Shown here one piece after another: positions 35,915 to 48,255 of a DNA stretch of 64,000 nt. The stretch is taken from the NCBI RefSeq assembly GCF_002775205.1, contig NC_036461.1:11569015-11633014 (forward strand), written 5' to 3'. The stretch is from Xiphophorus maculatus (taxonomy: Eukaryota > Chordata > Actinopteri > Cyprinodontiformes > Poeciliidae). The notes beneath the pieces are model-generated. The model was not told where the DNA came from. It saw only the letters and a program-made list of their open reading frames with translations, and did no database searches. Numbering within the stretch: the stretch's first letter is position 1; the number at the start of each line of letters is the position of its first letter. The position numbers were made by a program, and so were the translations under genes.

Positions 35915-36960
35915 TGCTGGTAAGATGTTTACATGCACTCATCATCGGTGGAAATTGCATCTGGATTGTAATATTTTTGAACTCTTCATTTTGTTAGGAT
36001 GGACTAATAGCACCCCATGCAACTTCTGTGGTTCACTAAAATAAGATCTCTTCTATTTGATTTTCTCTAATCCATAAAGGCTAAAAATACATTTTAATTA
36101 AGTTGGTTATTTTGGTATGTCTGCCTCCCAAGCCTAAGTAAATGATGAGTCTATTCTTTCCGTTATATTGGCAAAATTAACTGCATCCAAGGTTCAACTT
36201 TTTGATCCAAACTTCCCCCTCATCAGATGAAAGGAAGTTGGTTATGATGTTCAAGAACAACCCAGGAACCACCAAGCCCCAAGTTAGCCATGAACTGGAA
36301 AATATCTTGACACTAGCGTCACCGTTCAAAGTAAAGTAAGTTTAACAGCATGGCCAAAGAAGTTGCAGTCCAAGAAAGAAGTGCCTGCTCCAAAACTGAC
36401 ACCTTCAAGCTTGAATGAAATTTGCAGCTGCTAACGTGGATGAGCCAAATACCTTCTAGAGAAATAATTTTGGTTTCTTTTATGATTGTATTTTATTTTG
36501 CCACAATGTCATGAAGACTGTTTGCTGAACTAAGAGTTAGGCTTTCAAACTCTAAGAACATGATGCCAACCATTAAGAATAGCGGTGGTAGCATCATGTT
36601 GAGGATTAGAATGGCTGCCAGACTTAGCGGTGGATTGCACAAAGTCAATGGGGTAGAGAACAAGTAGCTCTATCTCCAAATTCATGAACTTTTCCCAAAT
36701 CAACAGCTGAATGTCTGAAAGTGAAAGTTTGTGCTTTATATCCAATCTTGTAAGATGTTGGGTAAAAAAATGGGGTTACCTCACAAAATATTTCTGAATA
36801 TTTCTAATAACTAATTTCAACAACAATTAAATTGTCAATTAAGGAAGAACTATCTGAAAGCAAGACCTCAAAAGATTTTCTAGATAAATAATAAAGGATA
36901 AAAAATAATCTCTTGTAGGAAATAAATTAGCTTCAATTTTGCCTCTTTCTTTATTGTTTA
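35915..36960 (+). mobile_element. Degenerate Tc1-like fossil
   Basis: Opens with GTAAGATGTTTACATGCACT, resembling the end of a well-known fish Tc1 family. It includes TTCAAGAACAACCCAGGAAC, CACCAAGCCCC..AGCCATGAACTGG, AGTGCCTGCTCCAAAACTGA, CACCTTCAAGCTTGAATGAA and GCGGTGGTAGCATCATGTTG, all in the order found in a Tc1 transposase gene. Frameshifts and deletions remove coding capacity. The right boundary is approximate. Confidence 0.65.
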
Positions 36961-37114
36961 TTTTCTTAGATCTTTCTATTTTAGTTAATTCCTTGAGTTT
37001 ATTGAGTTCATTATTTTCATTGCTTGTGCTTTGTGCCTGTTTCCTTAGATTAGTGTTTCTTTTTGTTTACTGTTTATGTTAGTTTAGAGTTTTCCTTTTG
37101 TTTTCTCTGCTTCC

Positions 37115-37330
37115 CTCAGGCTGCCATTCTGCTCCCCTTCCCAGCTGTTTCTCATTTACATCTCCCTGCTTTCTCTCCAGCTCCTCACACTCACCTGTAA
37201 TTAGCTCTGGTTCTCTCCTCTCCCTCAGTGTATACAAGATTTTCAGGTAACGTTGTTCTCCACTGGATCCTCTGGTTGCATTCTGTTTAGCTCCATGTTT
37301 TTAACATGGAATTAGCATTTTAATGCTGAT
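37115..37330 (+). repeat. Third copy of the CAGCTGT module
   Basis: CTCCCCTTCCCAGCTGTTTC, CATTTACATCTCCCTGC, CACTCACCTGTAATTAGC and GTGTATACAAG appear in the same order as in the modules at 25-140 and 4015-4110. Confidence 0.4.
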
Positions 37331-38274
37331 GTCTACATTTTAGTCCTGCCTGAAACCAGTACTGCATAACAATGTCAAGAACTACACAGTGGTCAAATAA
37401 TGAATAGAATTGACTATATAGAGACAGTGGAAAATAATCGCAGACAACTTGGAGCAATTCTTGACGTATCCTCCTGAGAAGATAACACACTCCTACAGGC
37501 TGGTAATCTGGCACTCAGGATGTTCAGACCAAGGCAGGACACTCCGTCTCTCACTGGAAACCAAAATAATTGGTAGATTATTGCTAAATGCAGATGAATA
37601 AATAACACTTCAGCCATTTCCCTCTGCCTTTAAAAAGATCTTCAAATAAAAAAAATACTAACAGGCATAAATCAAAGTAGATTATAGTCACAAAACAGCT
37701 TATAAATAGCTCAGTTTCCGAATACAAAAATATAATCATAAAAATAAAAAGAAAATGTCAAAATACAAATAAATATATTTGACACGTTAAAATTTTAAGT
37801 GGAACTGTTAGAATATTCCTGTCTTAAACTCGGTAAACCTTCACACTGAATGACTAACTGTTTCACATACTTCTGACTCCATAAATGGATCATTTAAAGT
37901 GGTGCTGTTTGTTTAAATGAAGGAATGAAAGCAAACAAGCACAGACTAGAGTCTTTCAGTTTGCGGTAAGAAGAGTCAGCTCTATCTTTCTTTAACATTA
38001 AAAGCAGAAGGGTTTTACTTTTTCACTGACAGTGCCCTTAATTACCCTGCCAGAATCCTCCCTCAAATAATGGTTCAAAGCCATTAGGAAAAAATGTTCC
38101 TTCTCTCTTCTGATTTCTGTTGGCTTAGCATAGTCTTCCAACATCGCCTCATGTTTTGGCTCATTTTGAAAAGAGATAAATGAGTGTAACATTTTAAAAT
38201 AACAGTGCACCTTGGCTTTTGTATTGTTGACATGTCATTGGAGCAATAATATTAATGATCACAATCAGCAATAG
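37331..38274. other. Non-coding stretch, no gene seen
   Basis: AT-rich, only short random frames. Confidence 0.45.
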
Positions 38275-39460
38275 TTAGGGTGTGCCTAGCAAAAGTATTC
38301 ATACCCATGTTTTTTTTTCCACATCACAATTTACAGTTGTGATTTTGTTAGGATTTTCTTGTGTTTGACCAGCACAAGGTAGATTGTGAGATGGCATGGA
38401 AAATATACATAGTTTTAAAAAATGAAAAACTTTTTCACAAATACAAATATTTAAAAAATGGAACTGTCTTTTTATTGAGCCCTGTTAATTGTGAAACCCT
38501 TACATGAAATCCATCACAAACATTTGCCTCCAGAATTCACCCATATTAATAAAGTCAACCTGTCTGTAATTTAGAATGTAAATTAAATACAGCATTCCTA
38601 CAATGGCCTTAGGTTTGCTAGATAACATTAATAAACAAAATATAAAGCTCAAGGTGAAAGCTTTCAAGTATTTTAAATCAGAGTAACATTTTAGAACAAT
38701 ATCCCAAACTTTGGACATCTCACAGTTTGGGCAGGAAATTTCTAATCACAGAAGCAGCCAAGAGGCACATGGTAACTTGGAGTTTAACAACTCAGGTGGG
38801 AGAATCTATTGGCAGGGCAACTATTAGTTTTGCTCTCCACAAATATGATTTTATGGAAGAGTGGCAACAAATATGCCATAAGAAGCCCTATTAGCAGTTT
38901 CCCATAAGCCATGTATAGGACACAAAAAACAAATGGAAAAAGGTTCTCTTGTCAGACATAACATAAACTGAACTTTTTGACCTACATGGAAAACACAAAG
39001 GATCTTACAAAAACATGCAGTTGTGATATTAGTTTAAAGACTTTAATGAAAATATTGGAATTGAACCCATTGTTCCTCAAACAGCATTGTATGCCAAATG
39101 CTAATGAGTAACTTGCCAAATATTATCTCCAATTTGTCCTTTCAAGTTGTAATATTAAACTTTTTTGCAAGGATACATATGATCTGATATATTGTGCAGC
39201 CCTTCAAAACACATTGTGCAATGGAAAACTAACGCTTAGCATGAAAGAAGAAACACCATCCCTGTGGTGAAACATTGTAGTGGTAGCATCATGCTTTGCC
39301 CAAAATAAGATTAGGGAAGCTGGACATACTTAAAATTTTACTTTTATCAGAACACAATATTGAACATACAGTCAGAGCCCAAGTGCTCTAAGATATTCAA
39401 ATCAAAGTATATTTATATGTTAAAATGGTCTGTGAAAATGAAGAGATGCACATCCAAAAA
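38275..39460 (+). mobile_element. Degenerate Tc1-like fossil, second family
   Basis: Starts with a terminus-like GCAAAAGTATTCATACCCAT. Then follow AACTCAGGTGGGAGAATCTA, TTATGGAAGAGTGGCAACAA, CATAAGAAGCCCTATTAGC, CAGTTTCCCATAAGCCATGT, a CAAACAGCATTGTATG segment, and GTGGTAGCATCATGCTTTG. This is the order of a common fish Tc1-like transposase gene. Many indels; no open frame. The right end is estimated. Confidence 0.65.
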
Positions 39461-41389
39461 AAAAAAAAACTCTGACAATGCCCCCAAAAGGACAGTTTAA
39501 GGTGAGCAATTAACCCTATATGCATCTTTTTTGGTTGGAGAATGAAGTCAGGATACCCATCCATGCAAACAGTACTTTAATCACTGGGCTTTACATTTGA
39601 TAAGCTATAATTCATTCCATGTGTTTTCAGTATGTGCAACAGAGCGTGTGAAAGTTAGACATCAAAGGAGAAATCAGTGAAAATCAATCTTTCCGTAGTT
39701 CCGTTGCTGAACTGAAACCAAACCCCAAATAATACAAGCATCCCAGTCCAGTTTACATCATCTCATTAGACTTTCTCTAAGGAAACCTTTGTTTCTAAGC
39801 AATTCCTGCAAAAACATTTACTGGAATAATTTTGGAAGGAAAATAGTTTTCCTTCAACACTTTCTAAGATTTTTAGATGCATGAAATGTCCGATGGTGAC
39901 GAGCAATGCTTCTATTAACGGTCAGTTAGGGTGTCTTTTTAGAGGATTGAGAACCTCAATGGGTGCTGCTCAAAAAAACGAAAGCATGTCTACATAAACG
40001 GTTCCAGAATTACAACGTTTAAAGCAAAGGTTCATGTCACAAGCAGTCAATTGTGTAGTGGTGAACTACAATTTATCTGGGGTTGCTGCAAAGCCCTTTA
40101 AATTCCTCCACAGAGTGAAGGTTTGTTAAATCTTCAGGTTACTACTTTTAGAAAATGTTACTCCTGACATCCTCCTCTTCACTGGAAAAACTGATATACA
40201 ATTTCAAAAAGGAAGCTTTTCTATCACTATTTTCGTCTTGGTGAATATTTTGCTATCCACTGATGCCTGAATTCAGAGTTCCAAACATATCAGTCGCAAT
40301 TAACATTCAATGAGCTTGACTGTACTTTTTCTTGTAACCGTTTGGTTTTACCGTCACAAGTTGTTTTAATGGAACTGAACATCACAGGCCAGAACACAAC
40401 TGGAAAGAAAAACTTGAAAAAAATACATGTTCTTGAAAGCAGCAACATCAATAAATACTTTGTTGCTTCTGAATAACTGGCGTCAAAATTTTAATTTGGA
40501 AAATCTGAGGTGTGATAGAACAACCAGTAAAAAATGTCCTACTATGGTTTTGAACATTTCTAATTAAATCAGATTTTGCCTGACTGCACAGAAAATGTAT
40601 CACAGCAGGGGTAGCAGACTTTCTAGTCTGAAATAAATTAATGAATTACAACTCAAAAAGGTGTAGAACATTTGTAAAGAGCCAAAGTAGACTTTTCACA
40701 GCCACCTTATATAGTTGAAAGCAGACATAATATTTAAATAATATTTAACATAGAATTGCATTCATCAGTTTTGTAGAAACGTTTCCTCTGAACTCATGAC
40801 TGGTAACTGGTTAAAAACAGAGCTGGGCTTCTGTAAGTCTCTAACTTAGATTTTTTTTTGTTCTTGTTTGTGCAGTCTTCCCTTTAGTTAACTGTTTTGT
40901 AACATAATTTTCCCTTAATTTAATGCGTGCATGAGACGCTGTCTCAAAGTTTTAAAAAAAATGTACAAATCAGCATTCCTAAGCAGCATGTGGAAATAAT
41001 TTGCTTTTAACTTTCCCAGCTCAGTATTTTGAAATCACTTTGGTTCTCCAATGAGCTAATGTGACTCCCTTAAAAACTGAAGATTAACAAAATACATTGA
41101 CACTTTCTTACATAGTTGTAATCACATTTCTTGGTGATGTTAGTCTTGAATTTTTATTGCCCATGTTAAAACAGGGCAGCTGTTTTATATATTGAAAGAA
41201 AGAATTAATGAATGTTATTTACACCTAGTAGATTTGATCAAACAGTTCATAAGTTTTGTCTTAGTAATCAGTCAACAAATTTTATGCACACAGTTCTTGT
41301 ACTAATTTTGCATACCAGTCCTAATGCCATTATTTTAGGATTCAAAATTGTTAGGAGCGTTATCAGTTAACAAGACAACTATTCCTCGT
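39461..41389. other. Non-coding stretch, no gene seen
   Basis: AT-rich. A TGGATGTGC-poor, unremarkable sequence with no exon or element that I can identify. Confidence 0.4.
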
Positions 41390-41700
41390 GCACTCCACTA
41401 TGGCAGAGTAGCTGTTGAAAGAAAACAAAGTTTGCCAATGAGCCATAAAGGGGGCATAGTTAATGTGTAGCAGAAGGAGCTCTGGTAAAATGATAAACTA
41501 TATCATTTTAGTCGACATGCAAAATGCTATGGGTGATGGAAAAATAAAAAAACGTTGCATATATCTACAAGGTAAAACATGGTGGTGGAGTAAGCATCAT
41601 GATGTAAAGATTTTTTTTTCAGCAGGCACACAGAAGCTGATGACAATTGATGTCAAGATGGATGAAACTAAATGAGTTAGTGAATATCAGGAGGACATGC
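41390..41700 (+). mobile_element. Tc1-like fragment, same family as 38275-39460
   Basis: Contains CGTGCACTCCACTATGGCAG, GACATGCAAAATGCTATGGG, AAAACATGGTGGTGGAGTAA, GCATCATGATGT and TGTCAAGATGGATGAAACTA, matching the middle of a Tc1 transposase gene. It has no open frame of useful length. Confidence 0.55.
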
Positions 41701-42799
41701 TGTGCAAAAGAAAGAAAAAATAATCTTTCAACAGATATTGTCTGATGCATTCAGTGACCACATTTGAGGTTATTTCTATACATAAATACACATTGTGCCC
41801 TCGAATATTGCATTTGATTTAGTTCCAAAAAATAAAAGACACTGCAAACTGTGATGTGACGGTATAAAATCTTTCATTTGTGAGTTTTTAATATTCTAAT
41901 GCTGTGACATTTTTTTATTCACGTGAGTGGGAAAAAAAGCATTCATTGCTTTTAAAGCTGCAACCAGAAACAATGATTAACCTTCAGCAAAGGTTTTTTG
42001 CAGTATATTTTTTTTAATGAATTTGTAAGTGATGTACTCTCATTAGTCTTAATGATTTGCTTTTTAATTCTAAGCCCTTTCTGTGCAGAATAAAACAAGC
42101 TGAGGAAAAATAAAAATAAAACCATAAACATATGCCTTAACCTGGCATTCAAACACATGACTGAAGAACTACAACTAGCTCTGGTAAATAGCCACGACAT
42201 GGGTAATGATTGTATTCTGATAAATGGCCTGAGGCAAATATTGCAGTGCATCCATTGAACAAATGATGATTAGAAGGAGAACTGAATTGACTTTGTCAAT
42301 GTGTGAACAGTCAATATGACCAAAACCAGAACACCTGCTCAGGGCTCAGTCTGTAATGTTTTGGCTGTTGTCGACGACATGGTGGCCCAAATCTGAGTCA
42401 TGTTTGCCAAAGAAGTATCCAACACGCTCCTCTGTTTCAGCATAGCTGCTGCTTTTATATTGGCAGCACCCTTAAGTTCCACAGCCAAGAAATCCCAGTC
42501 TTGATGATAAATGTGAGCCTCCGGGGATGGAGGAGCACTTAAAATTGGTCAGGCCCATCAACCACCAACACACTCCCACATGATGTCATTACAGCTCACA
42601 CATAATTAAGACATGATGACTTAATATCCTATGGATTAAAAACATCTCACAACGGCAGGATTGGACTGGCAGCTGATAGTGCACATCAATAGAATAGAAT
42701 ATTACCAAAAAACATTTTTTTTGTAATATATTTAAAAAAAAAACGTATAGATTTTGAATAATAATTTATGTATTTCAAGTGTTAATTTAAAATTGAGAT
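41701..42799. other. Non-coding stretch, no gene seen
   Basis: No exon, RNA gene or recognisable element. Confidence 0.4.
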
Positions 42800-43340
42800 T
42801 GTGGTTTACAGATGATACATAAGGCAAAATTTGGCTTTGTAGAAAAAGGAAATAATGCATTGGATGAATGTTTCAAAAAGTCCCAACAGTGTTCTGTGTT
42901 GACTTTGGACTTGATCAAATACAGTGAACCTAAACCAACCAGTGACATAACTTCCTAAATCATCACTGAGTGTGGAAACTTTACACCAACCCTTAAGCTG
43001 CTTGAATTTTGTGCCAGTCTGTTCTTCCTCCAAACACCAGGACCTTGATTTTCATATGAAATGCAAAATTTACTTACATTTTCTACAGAGACATTTGGAC
43101 CACTGATCAACTGCCAAGACCTTTTTCTGCTTAGTTCAGGAGTGACTTAACACAAAGAATGCCATTGTTCTGGGTATTTCTATATTTGATGGTTATTGAA
43201 GCACTGTCCATGCCTTGTGAAGCACCACTAAACTTTTGAAAGGGTTTTGCTTGACAATCCCCTGAAAGTTGCAGCTCATACCTTATCATTTTACCACATT
43301 TTTTTCTGTTTATTAATTTTCTTTAATGTTCTTGGATACT
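42800..43340 (-). mobile_element. Tc1/mariner-superfamily fossil
   Basis: The minus strand reads CAAGGTCCTGGTGTTTGGAG, GAAGAACAGACTGGCACAAA, AAGCAGCTTAAGGGTTGG, GTAAAGTTTCCACACTCAGT, GATGATTTAGGAAGTTATGT and CAAGTCCAAAGTCAACACAG. This follows a transposase block common in fish genomes (VWRK, KFPQSVMIWGAMS-like). Frames are broken. Confidence 0.5.
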
Positions 43341-44899
43341 GTCCTCGGCACACAGCCAGCTTCGTTAGTAATGCACTTCTATGCCTTTGCTTCCTGGTGA
43401 ACAGTATCAATGATGGTCGACTGTCACATCTGCCATCTTTCCTGTGATTGCATAGGGTTACATTACTTAGTAAAAAAAAAAAAAAAAACAATTTCTCTTG
43501 TTCTAATGGAATATTTTGTTAGCGGTGAGTCATGATCATCAGCATTAACAAAAATAAACTGAATCTTTCTAGAATTTTAGTTTTACTTTTTGAAGTGAGT
43601 TACTGAAATACATTTAAATCTATTTTTCAAATATTTGGAATACACCTGCATAATAAAATCTCAAGTTCTTTTTATTCTAACATTTATTGATGAACATCCG
43701 AAGAACATATACATTTTATAGCCTTTGAGTACAATCTCAAAGTTTCTAGCAAACAATTTGCTTCAGCAGTCAAGTTGTGTAAGAAATATCTGAGTCAAAG
43801 AATTAATAAAAAAACTCCAGATGAAAGCAATAAACCTTTAATATAAACAAAAGGTCTAGAGAGTGCTGTTGATCAGAAAATTCACAAGGTTCGGGGACCC
43901 CTGACTAGACATTCTAGAAGGTAGTGCATGCAATTTCAAAAATCATTAAGGCACAACAATAGGCCTCTTGAACTAAAAGAAAAAGAGCTTCTAACCATTG
44001 TATAATTTGGCCTACATCTAATCTATATATCTTAGTGCTTATACTGTACATGTTAGAACATGTCAGCGCGCACCGGCCCGACAACGCACCGACGGTCCGA
44101 CCACATCTAACTATATATGTTTTCTAAATTCTGAAACTAATATTAAACAAGTTGGGCCATTTTAGACTGATAGGTTTCAAAGTGAAAGTTTTGCCATGCA
44201 AAATGGGGTTTATAATGTAAAAAAAAAAAAAATCAAAATAGAGGGTATTGCTGTTTTGATTTCTGGCCCTACCTTGTAGGTGCGATGGAATCTCTTTAGT
44301 GCAACATTGTAGCTCATAACATTATTGCTAAAAATAAACTGCATTGTGTTCCTCTTCACAATGATACAATAATTTATGGTGATGATATTTCTTGATTTAT
44401 AAACAGCACTGGTTTCAAATGCATTAACTTAAAAACTAAAGCAAGAAAGTCCTTTCCAATTTTCATTTATTTGACCTTTGACATGCAACTTACAATAAAC
44501 AAGTTCAAGCAGAATAAAACTGACTAATCACATCGCTTGTGCCTTTACCCTCTATTTCACATTTTCAAATGCAATCCATTTTGTTCACAGCATAATATTT
44601 TTTGAGCAGTGCCATTTGAGGGCAAAACCAAAAACTGCCTTACTGCCAAAAATGGCTCTAAATCAGCAGCAGCCAGTTGACATTTAAGGCTGAGGATGAG
44701 ACCAAAATTAGAAACTTCATCACACAACTTTCCATCATGACTCATTTTTAAAACCATCATTGGGCTCACACAATGACTGGACTATATTACGCTGCAGCTG
44801 TCCAAGAAAAAATTGAGAAGAAAAATGTATATTAACGCTTAAAGATGACACAAAGCTCTTAACAGTTATTGCTAATAAAATCAGTGACTGGGTTTTTTC
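43341..44899. other. Non-coding stretch with one GC-rich island
   Basis: Mostly AT-rich with A runs. Positions about 44064-44103 stand out as GC-rich (CAGCGCGCACCGGCCCGACA then ACGCACCGACGGTCCGACCA) in an AT-rich flank. No gene seen. Confidence 0.4.
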
Positions 44900-44973
44900 T
44901 GTTATTGTACTATGTACAATAACATAGTACAATAACAAATACAATTTGTTATTGTACAATGTACAATAACAAA
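44900..44973. repeat. Two adjacent perfect palindromes built on GTTATTGTAC
   Basis: 44900-44937 has 15-bp arms (TGTTATTGTACTATG and its complement) around an 8-nt loop. 44945-44973 has 14-bp arms (TTTGTTATTGTACA and its complement) around one base. Both share the GTTATTGTAC core, so the region can form several alternative hairpins. Confidence 0.7.
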
Positions 44974-47522
44974 TGTGAAACAATAATCTGTTATCCAAAA
45001 AAAGAACATACTGTACATCCAGGTTAAAAGATGGGAACTTTGATTTAAGTGGTTGCAAAAAAGGATGTTTGTCAGTTTTAACTTCATTTACAGCAGGTCT
45101 TCATTGATCAACTTGAATCTGATTGAGCTTCATTTTAGTCCCATTCCTGTCACAACAAATATTTTAAACTCGGATGTATGTATCTGCGTCTGTATTTGTC
45201 TTCTACTGACTTATATCAAATGAAAAAAAAAACATGACTGAAACAGATCTTTGTTGTTCACATTAAGGTTTTATAGAGAATTAAAAAAGCACATACAGTC
45301 CTCAATAGGTTGCTGGTTTGTAAAACCTCAAAATTGTTGAATTAAAAACTATATTTTTCCCTCATCACAAGCATTAAATCTTAACTTTTAAATGTTGGCA
45401 TAAATGCTTTTGTCTTGTACTGATGCCCATGTTTGATGTTACACACATGATGTCATCAATCTTTAGTAACGCTATATGGCCTTTTTCAGCTACTTTGTGC
45501 TTGCTTTTTTCTTACACACATTTTGAGACATTTTTCCATTTCGGACTTAAGACATAATTCAACTTAGGAGCCAGAAGACAGTTTAGAAGATTACTACAAC
45601 TATCAAATGCCAAATTTAAACCAAACATTACCCATTTTTTAGATAAATAGGTTTCACTTTAATGAGCATATTCATCTTTGGGAGAGTGGAGGAAAAACTC
45701 CACTTGTCAGCTGGTTTCTCAGCAGACAGCGGTTGTCTGGGAAATCCATCAGCGATATGAACCGGAATATAAAAGCACTATCATCAAGTTGGAATGTAGC
45801 TCCCACATGGATGAAAACCATCAGACTTCCCAGCCCCCTCAGTGTGGAGTCCCCACTTCCCTTTATTTAAAATCTCCAAAGCACAAACTGTTTTGAAATT
45901 ATGTTGTAATCTCAGGTGTTGAATGATAGCGATCCACAGATATGCAGTTTATAAATATGCTGCTTATTATGGACTCACCAAGACCGTGGACCAAAAAACA
46001 ATTTGGTTTTTATATTCTGTAGGCTAAAACGGACATGTTCCTCTGAGACATTCATCAATGAATTCAACTTGAAGTTGTAAAGTGCCGTCAAACGACCAGT
46101 GAGGGACATATGGTATGGCCTGCAGTTTCATTTCTCTGGCTGCACAGTGCTTTCTAATTGGAGTGGTGTGGATAAAATCAGGGCCTTTTCTCTGTCTAAT
46201 GAAAACAATGTGGAGACCAAATTCCGATGTTTGGATGGGAACAGCAGTTTATGTGGCCAGAATCAGAGTAAGCCCGTTTTTAAGCCTAACATGCAACTAC
46301 AGTGAATATTAGTAGTCGACTAAACACTGTTGAAATACCAGGTTGAGACCCTGATAAATATGTACTTAACCTTTTCCACTTTTTATGCGACGTGTCCTTT
46401 GTTTTTCAACTGAAAAACAAGCAATATTTTAAGTGGACAAATATATTTATATAAAGTAAAAATCTATGCCAAGCTCAAGTCTAGTAATCCATCGTGTCTC
46501 AGTGAACACGCCGACAATGCACGAGCATTGTGCTCGTGCATTGTCGAATGCATATTAAAGGGGTCATTTGAAATATGTTATTTGATTAGGCACATCATGA
46601 ACACTACAAAGGTGAAAAGGGGTTTTGAATTGATTTATAGTGGTCTCATTTTTTCCCACAGGGGCATTTGTTATATGAATTGTACAGTTGTTGCTCTAGT
46701 CAAATGAGCTGGAAAATTTTGAAAACATAATTTAGATTTATTTTTTACTTTAAATCTAAACTTCAGACTCAAAGAAACTAAACTATGGTAAATCAATGCT
46801 GATGAGTCTGTAAATTAATTTGACTGAAAGCGACCACTAAGATAAAACAGTTTTTTGCCTTTATATTATAAATGTATCAAACACCATGTAATGTCCCAGC
46901 ACTACAAATCAGCTTCAGTTTCACTTTCACCAGTTTGACTCATGATACAAGTTTATGGCTGGAAATTTAAAGGTTGTTGTGTGATAGAAAAGAAAAATCA
47001 ATGTTCTTGGGAACTTCCTGAACCTTCATGTTGCTCCATCTTTACATGAGTCTTTTCCCAATGTGTGTTCAAAAACTGACTCTTTTGTTGTACATTTTTT
47101 GCTGCTTTCTCATCCCACTTGGGATGAAGAATTCTTCTGCGATCTATTAAGACTGTGCCCCACCACCTCCCAAAGTACTCCAATACAGATGCATCACCTC
47201 CACAAGATGGATTTGTTCATCACAAGGCCTCTTCCAGAAGCCTGAGCTTCTGGATTTTTGCTTAAGTTAGTAATGTTTCCCTCCAAAGAAAACTTGTTCA
47301 GGTTACCAAGATTACCTTGTCAGTTGATGCCAGTGATTTGCTGATGTTTATGTTCCTGTTGAGTCTTTAACCTGGTTAGCTTTTCCTCAGTTCCCAGCCT
47401 TTCTCTTCCCCTCACAGCTGCAGCTCATCAGTGATCACTCATTTGTTCCCTTTCCATGAATCAGTTGTCCCAGTACACAATAGGTCTTTGAGGTTCCTTT
47501 TTACCTTTTTGTCAGATTCTTT
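44974..47522. other. Non-coding stretch with one hairpin
   Basis: No gene seen; see the separate hairpin at 46512-46546. Confidence 0.4.
46512..46546. repeat. Perfect 16-bp hairpin with 3-nt loop
   Basis: Arms CGACAATGCACGAGCA and TGCTCGTGCATTGTCG are exact reverse complements around TTG. The arms are GC-rich compared with the flanks. Confidence 0.7.
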
Positions 47523-48255
47523 GGCTATGTTCACACTGCAGCCCGAGGTCACCCAAATCCAATCCAAACAACAAATGTGACCCAGGCCAGTCTGACATAT
47601 GGTCCTACATCCGATACGTATCTGATCTATCCAAAAGTGATCTGTGTCTGGATGGCCAGGTTCCATTCATCTGACCAGTGTGTCAGTGGTGCTCAAAGTC
47701 GGTCCTCGAGGGCTGGTATTCCGAATGTTTTAGTTTTTTCCCTGGTTTAGTTCGCAGCTGGATCCAATGATGGCCTGAGAAGAACATTGAAATGCTGAAA
47801 AGGTTGTTACTACCACCAGGAAGAGAACTAAGACATGCAGAATTCCGGCTATTGAGAACCAACTTTGGGCACCACTGCAGTACGTTATTAATGCTGGAAA
47901 AAGTCACTATTCTGTGTCCCAGTACGCAGAAGCGAGAAGAAAAACACCAACCATGGCGGACGATTATGAGGATTAAGTTATTAATGTGCTGGCTCCGGTT
48001 GGACAACAGCTGCAAAATTGCAAGATATGTTCCACTATTACCATCCATGTTTACTTATGAAAATTAACACTTGCTACGTATGATGTTACTGCGTCCTCTG
48101 CTGTATACATAAGACACTTTTAGGTTGTTTGCAGTTCACACAGGAGATCCCATGGAAGTCGCATATACTTAGAAATGTGCAATACCACACAAAAACAATA
48201 AAAAATTCACAAAAAAATTTAATTGAGCTTCAAGACTTGCAGTGTGAACATAGCC
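47523..48255. mobile_element. MITE with GGCTATGTTCACACTGCA ends, carrying a second nested repeat
   Basis: The left end is GGCTATGTTCACACTGCAG (47523) and the right end is TGCAGTGTGAACATAGCC (ending 48255), an inverted pair. The left subterminal region (CCCAAATCCAATCC, GATACGTATCTGATC) is typical of fish hAT-type MITEs. A different repeat, starting GTGGTGCTCAAAGTCGGTCC and continuing TCGAGGGCTGG, sits inside at about 47686-47890. A clear target duplication was not found, so superfamily assignment is tentative. Confidence 0.65.
47686..47890. repeat. Nested fish repeat (GGTCCTCGAGGGC type)
   Basis: CAGTGGTGCTCAAAGTCGGT, CCTCGAGGGCTGGTATTC and GAATGTTTTAGTTTTTTCCC match the start of a very common fish repeat. 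The same motifs return in inverted form toward 47890 (GAGAACCAACTTTGGGCACC), so both ends of this nested copy seem present. Confidence 0.6.
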
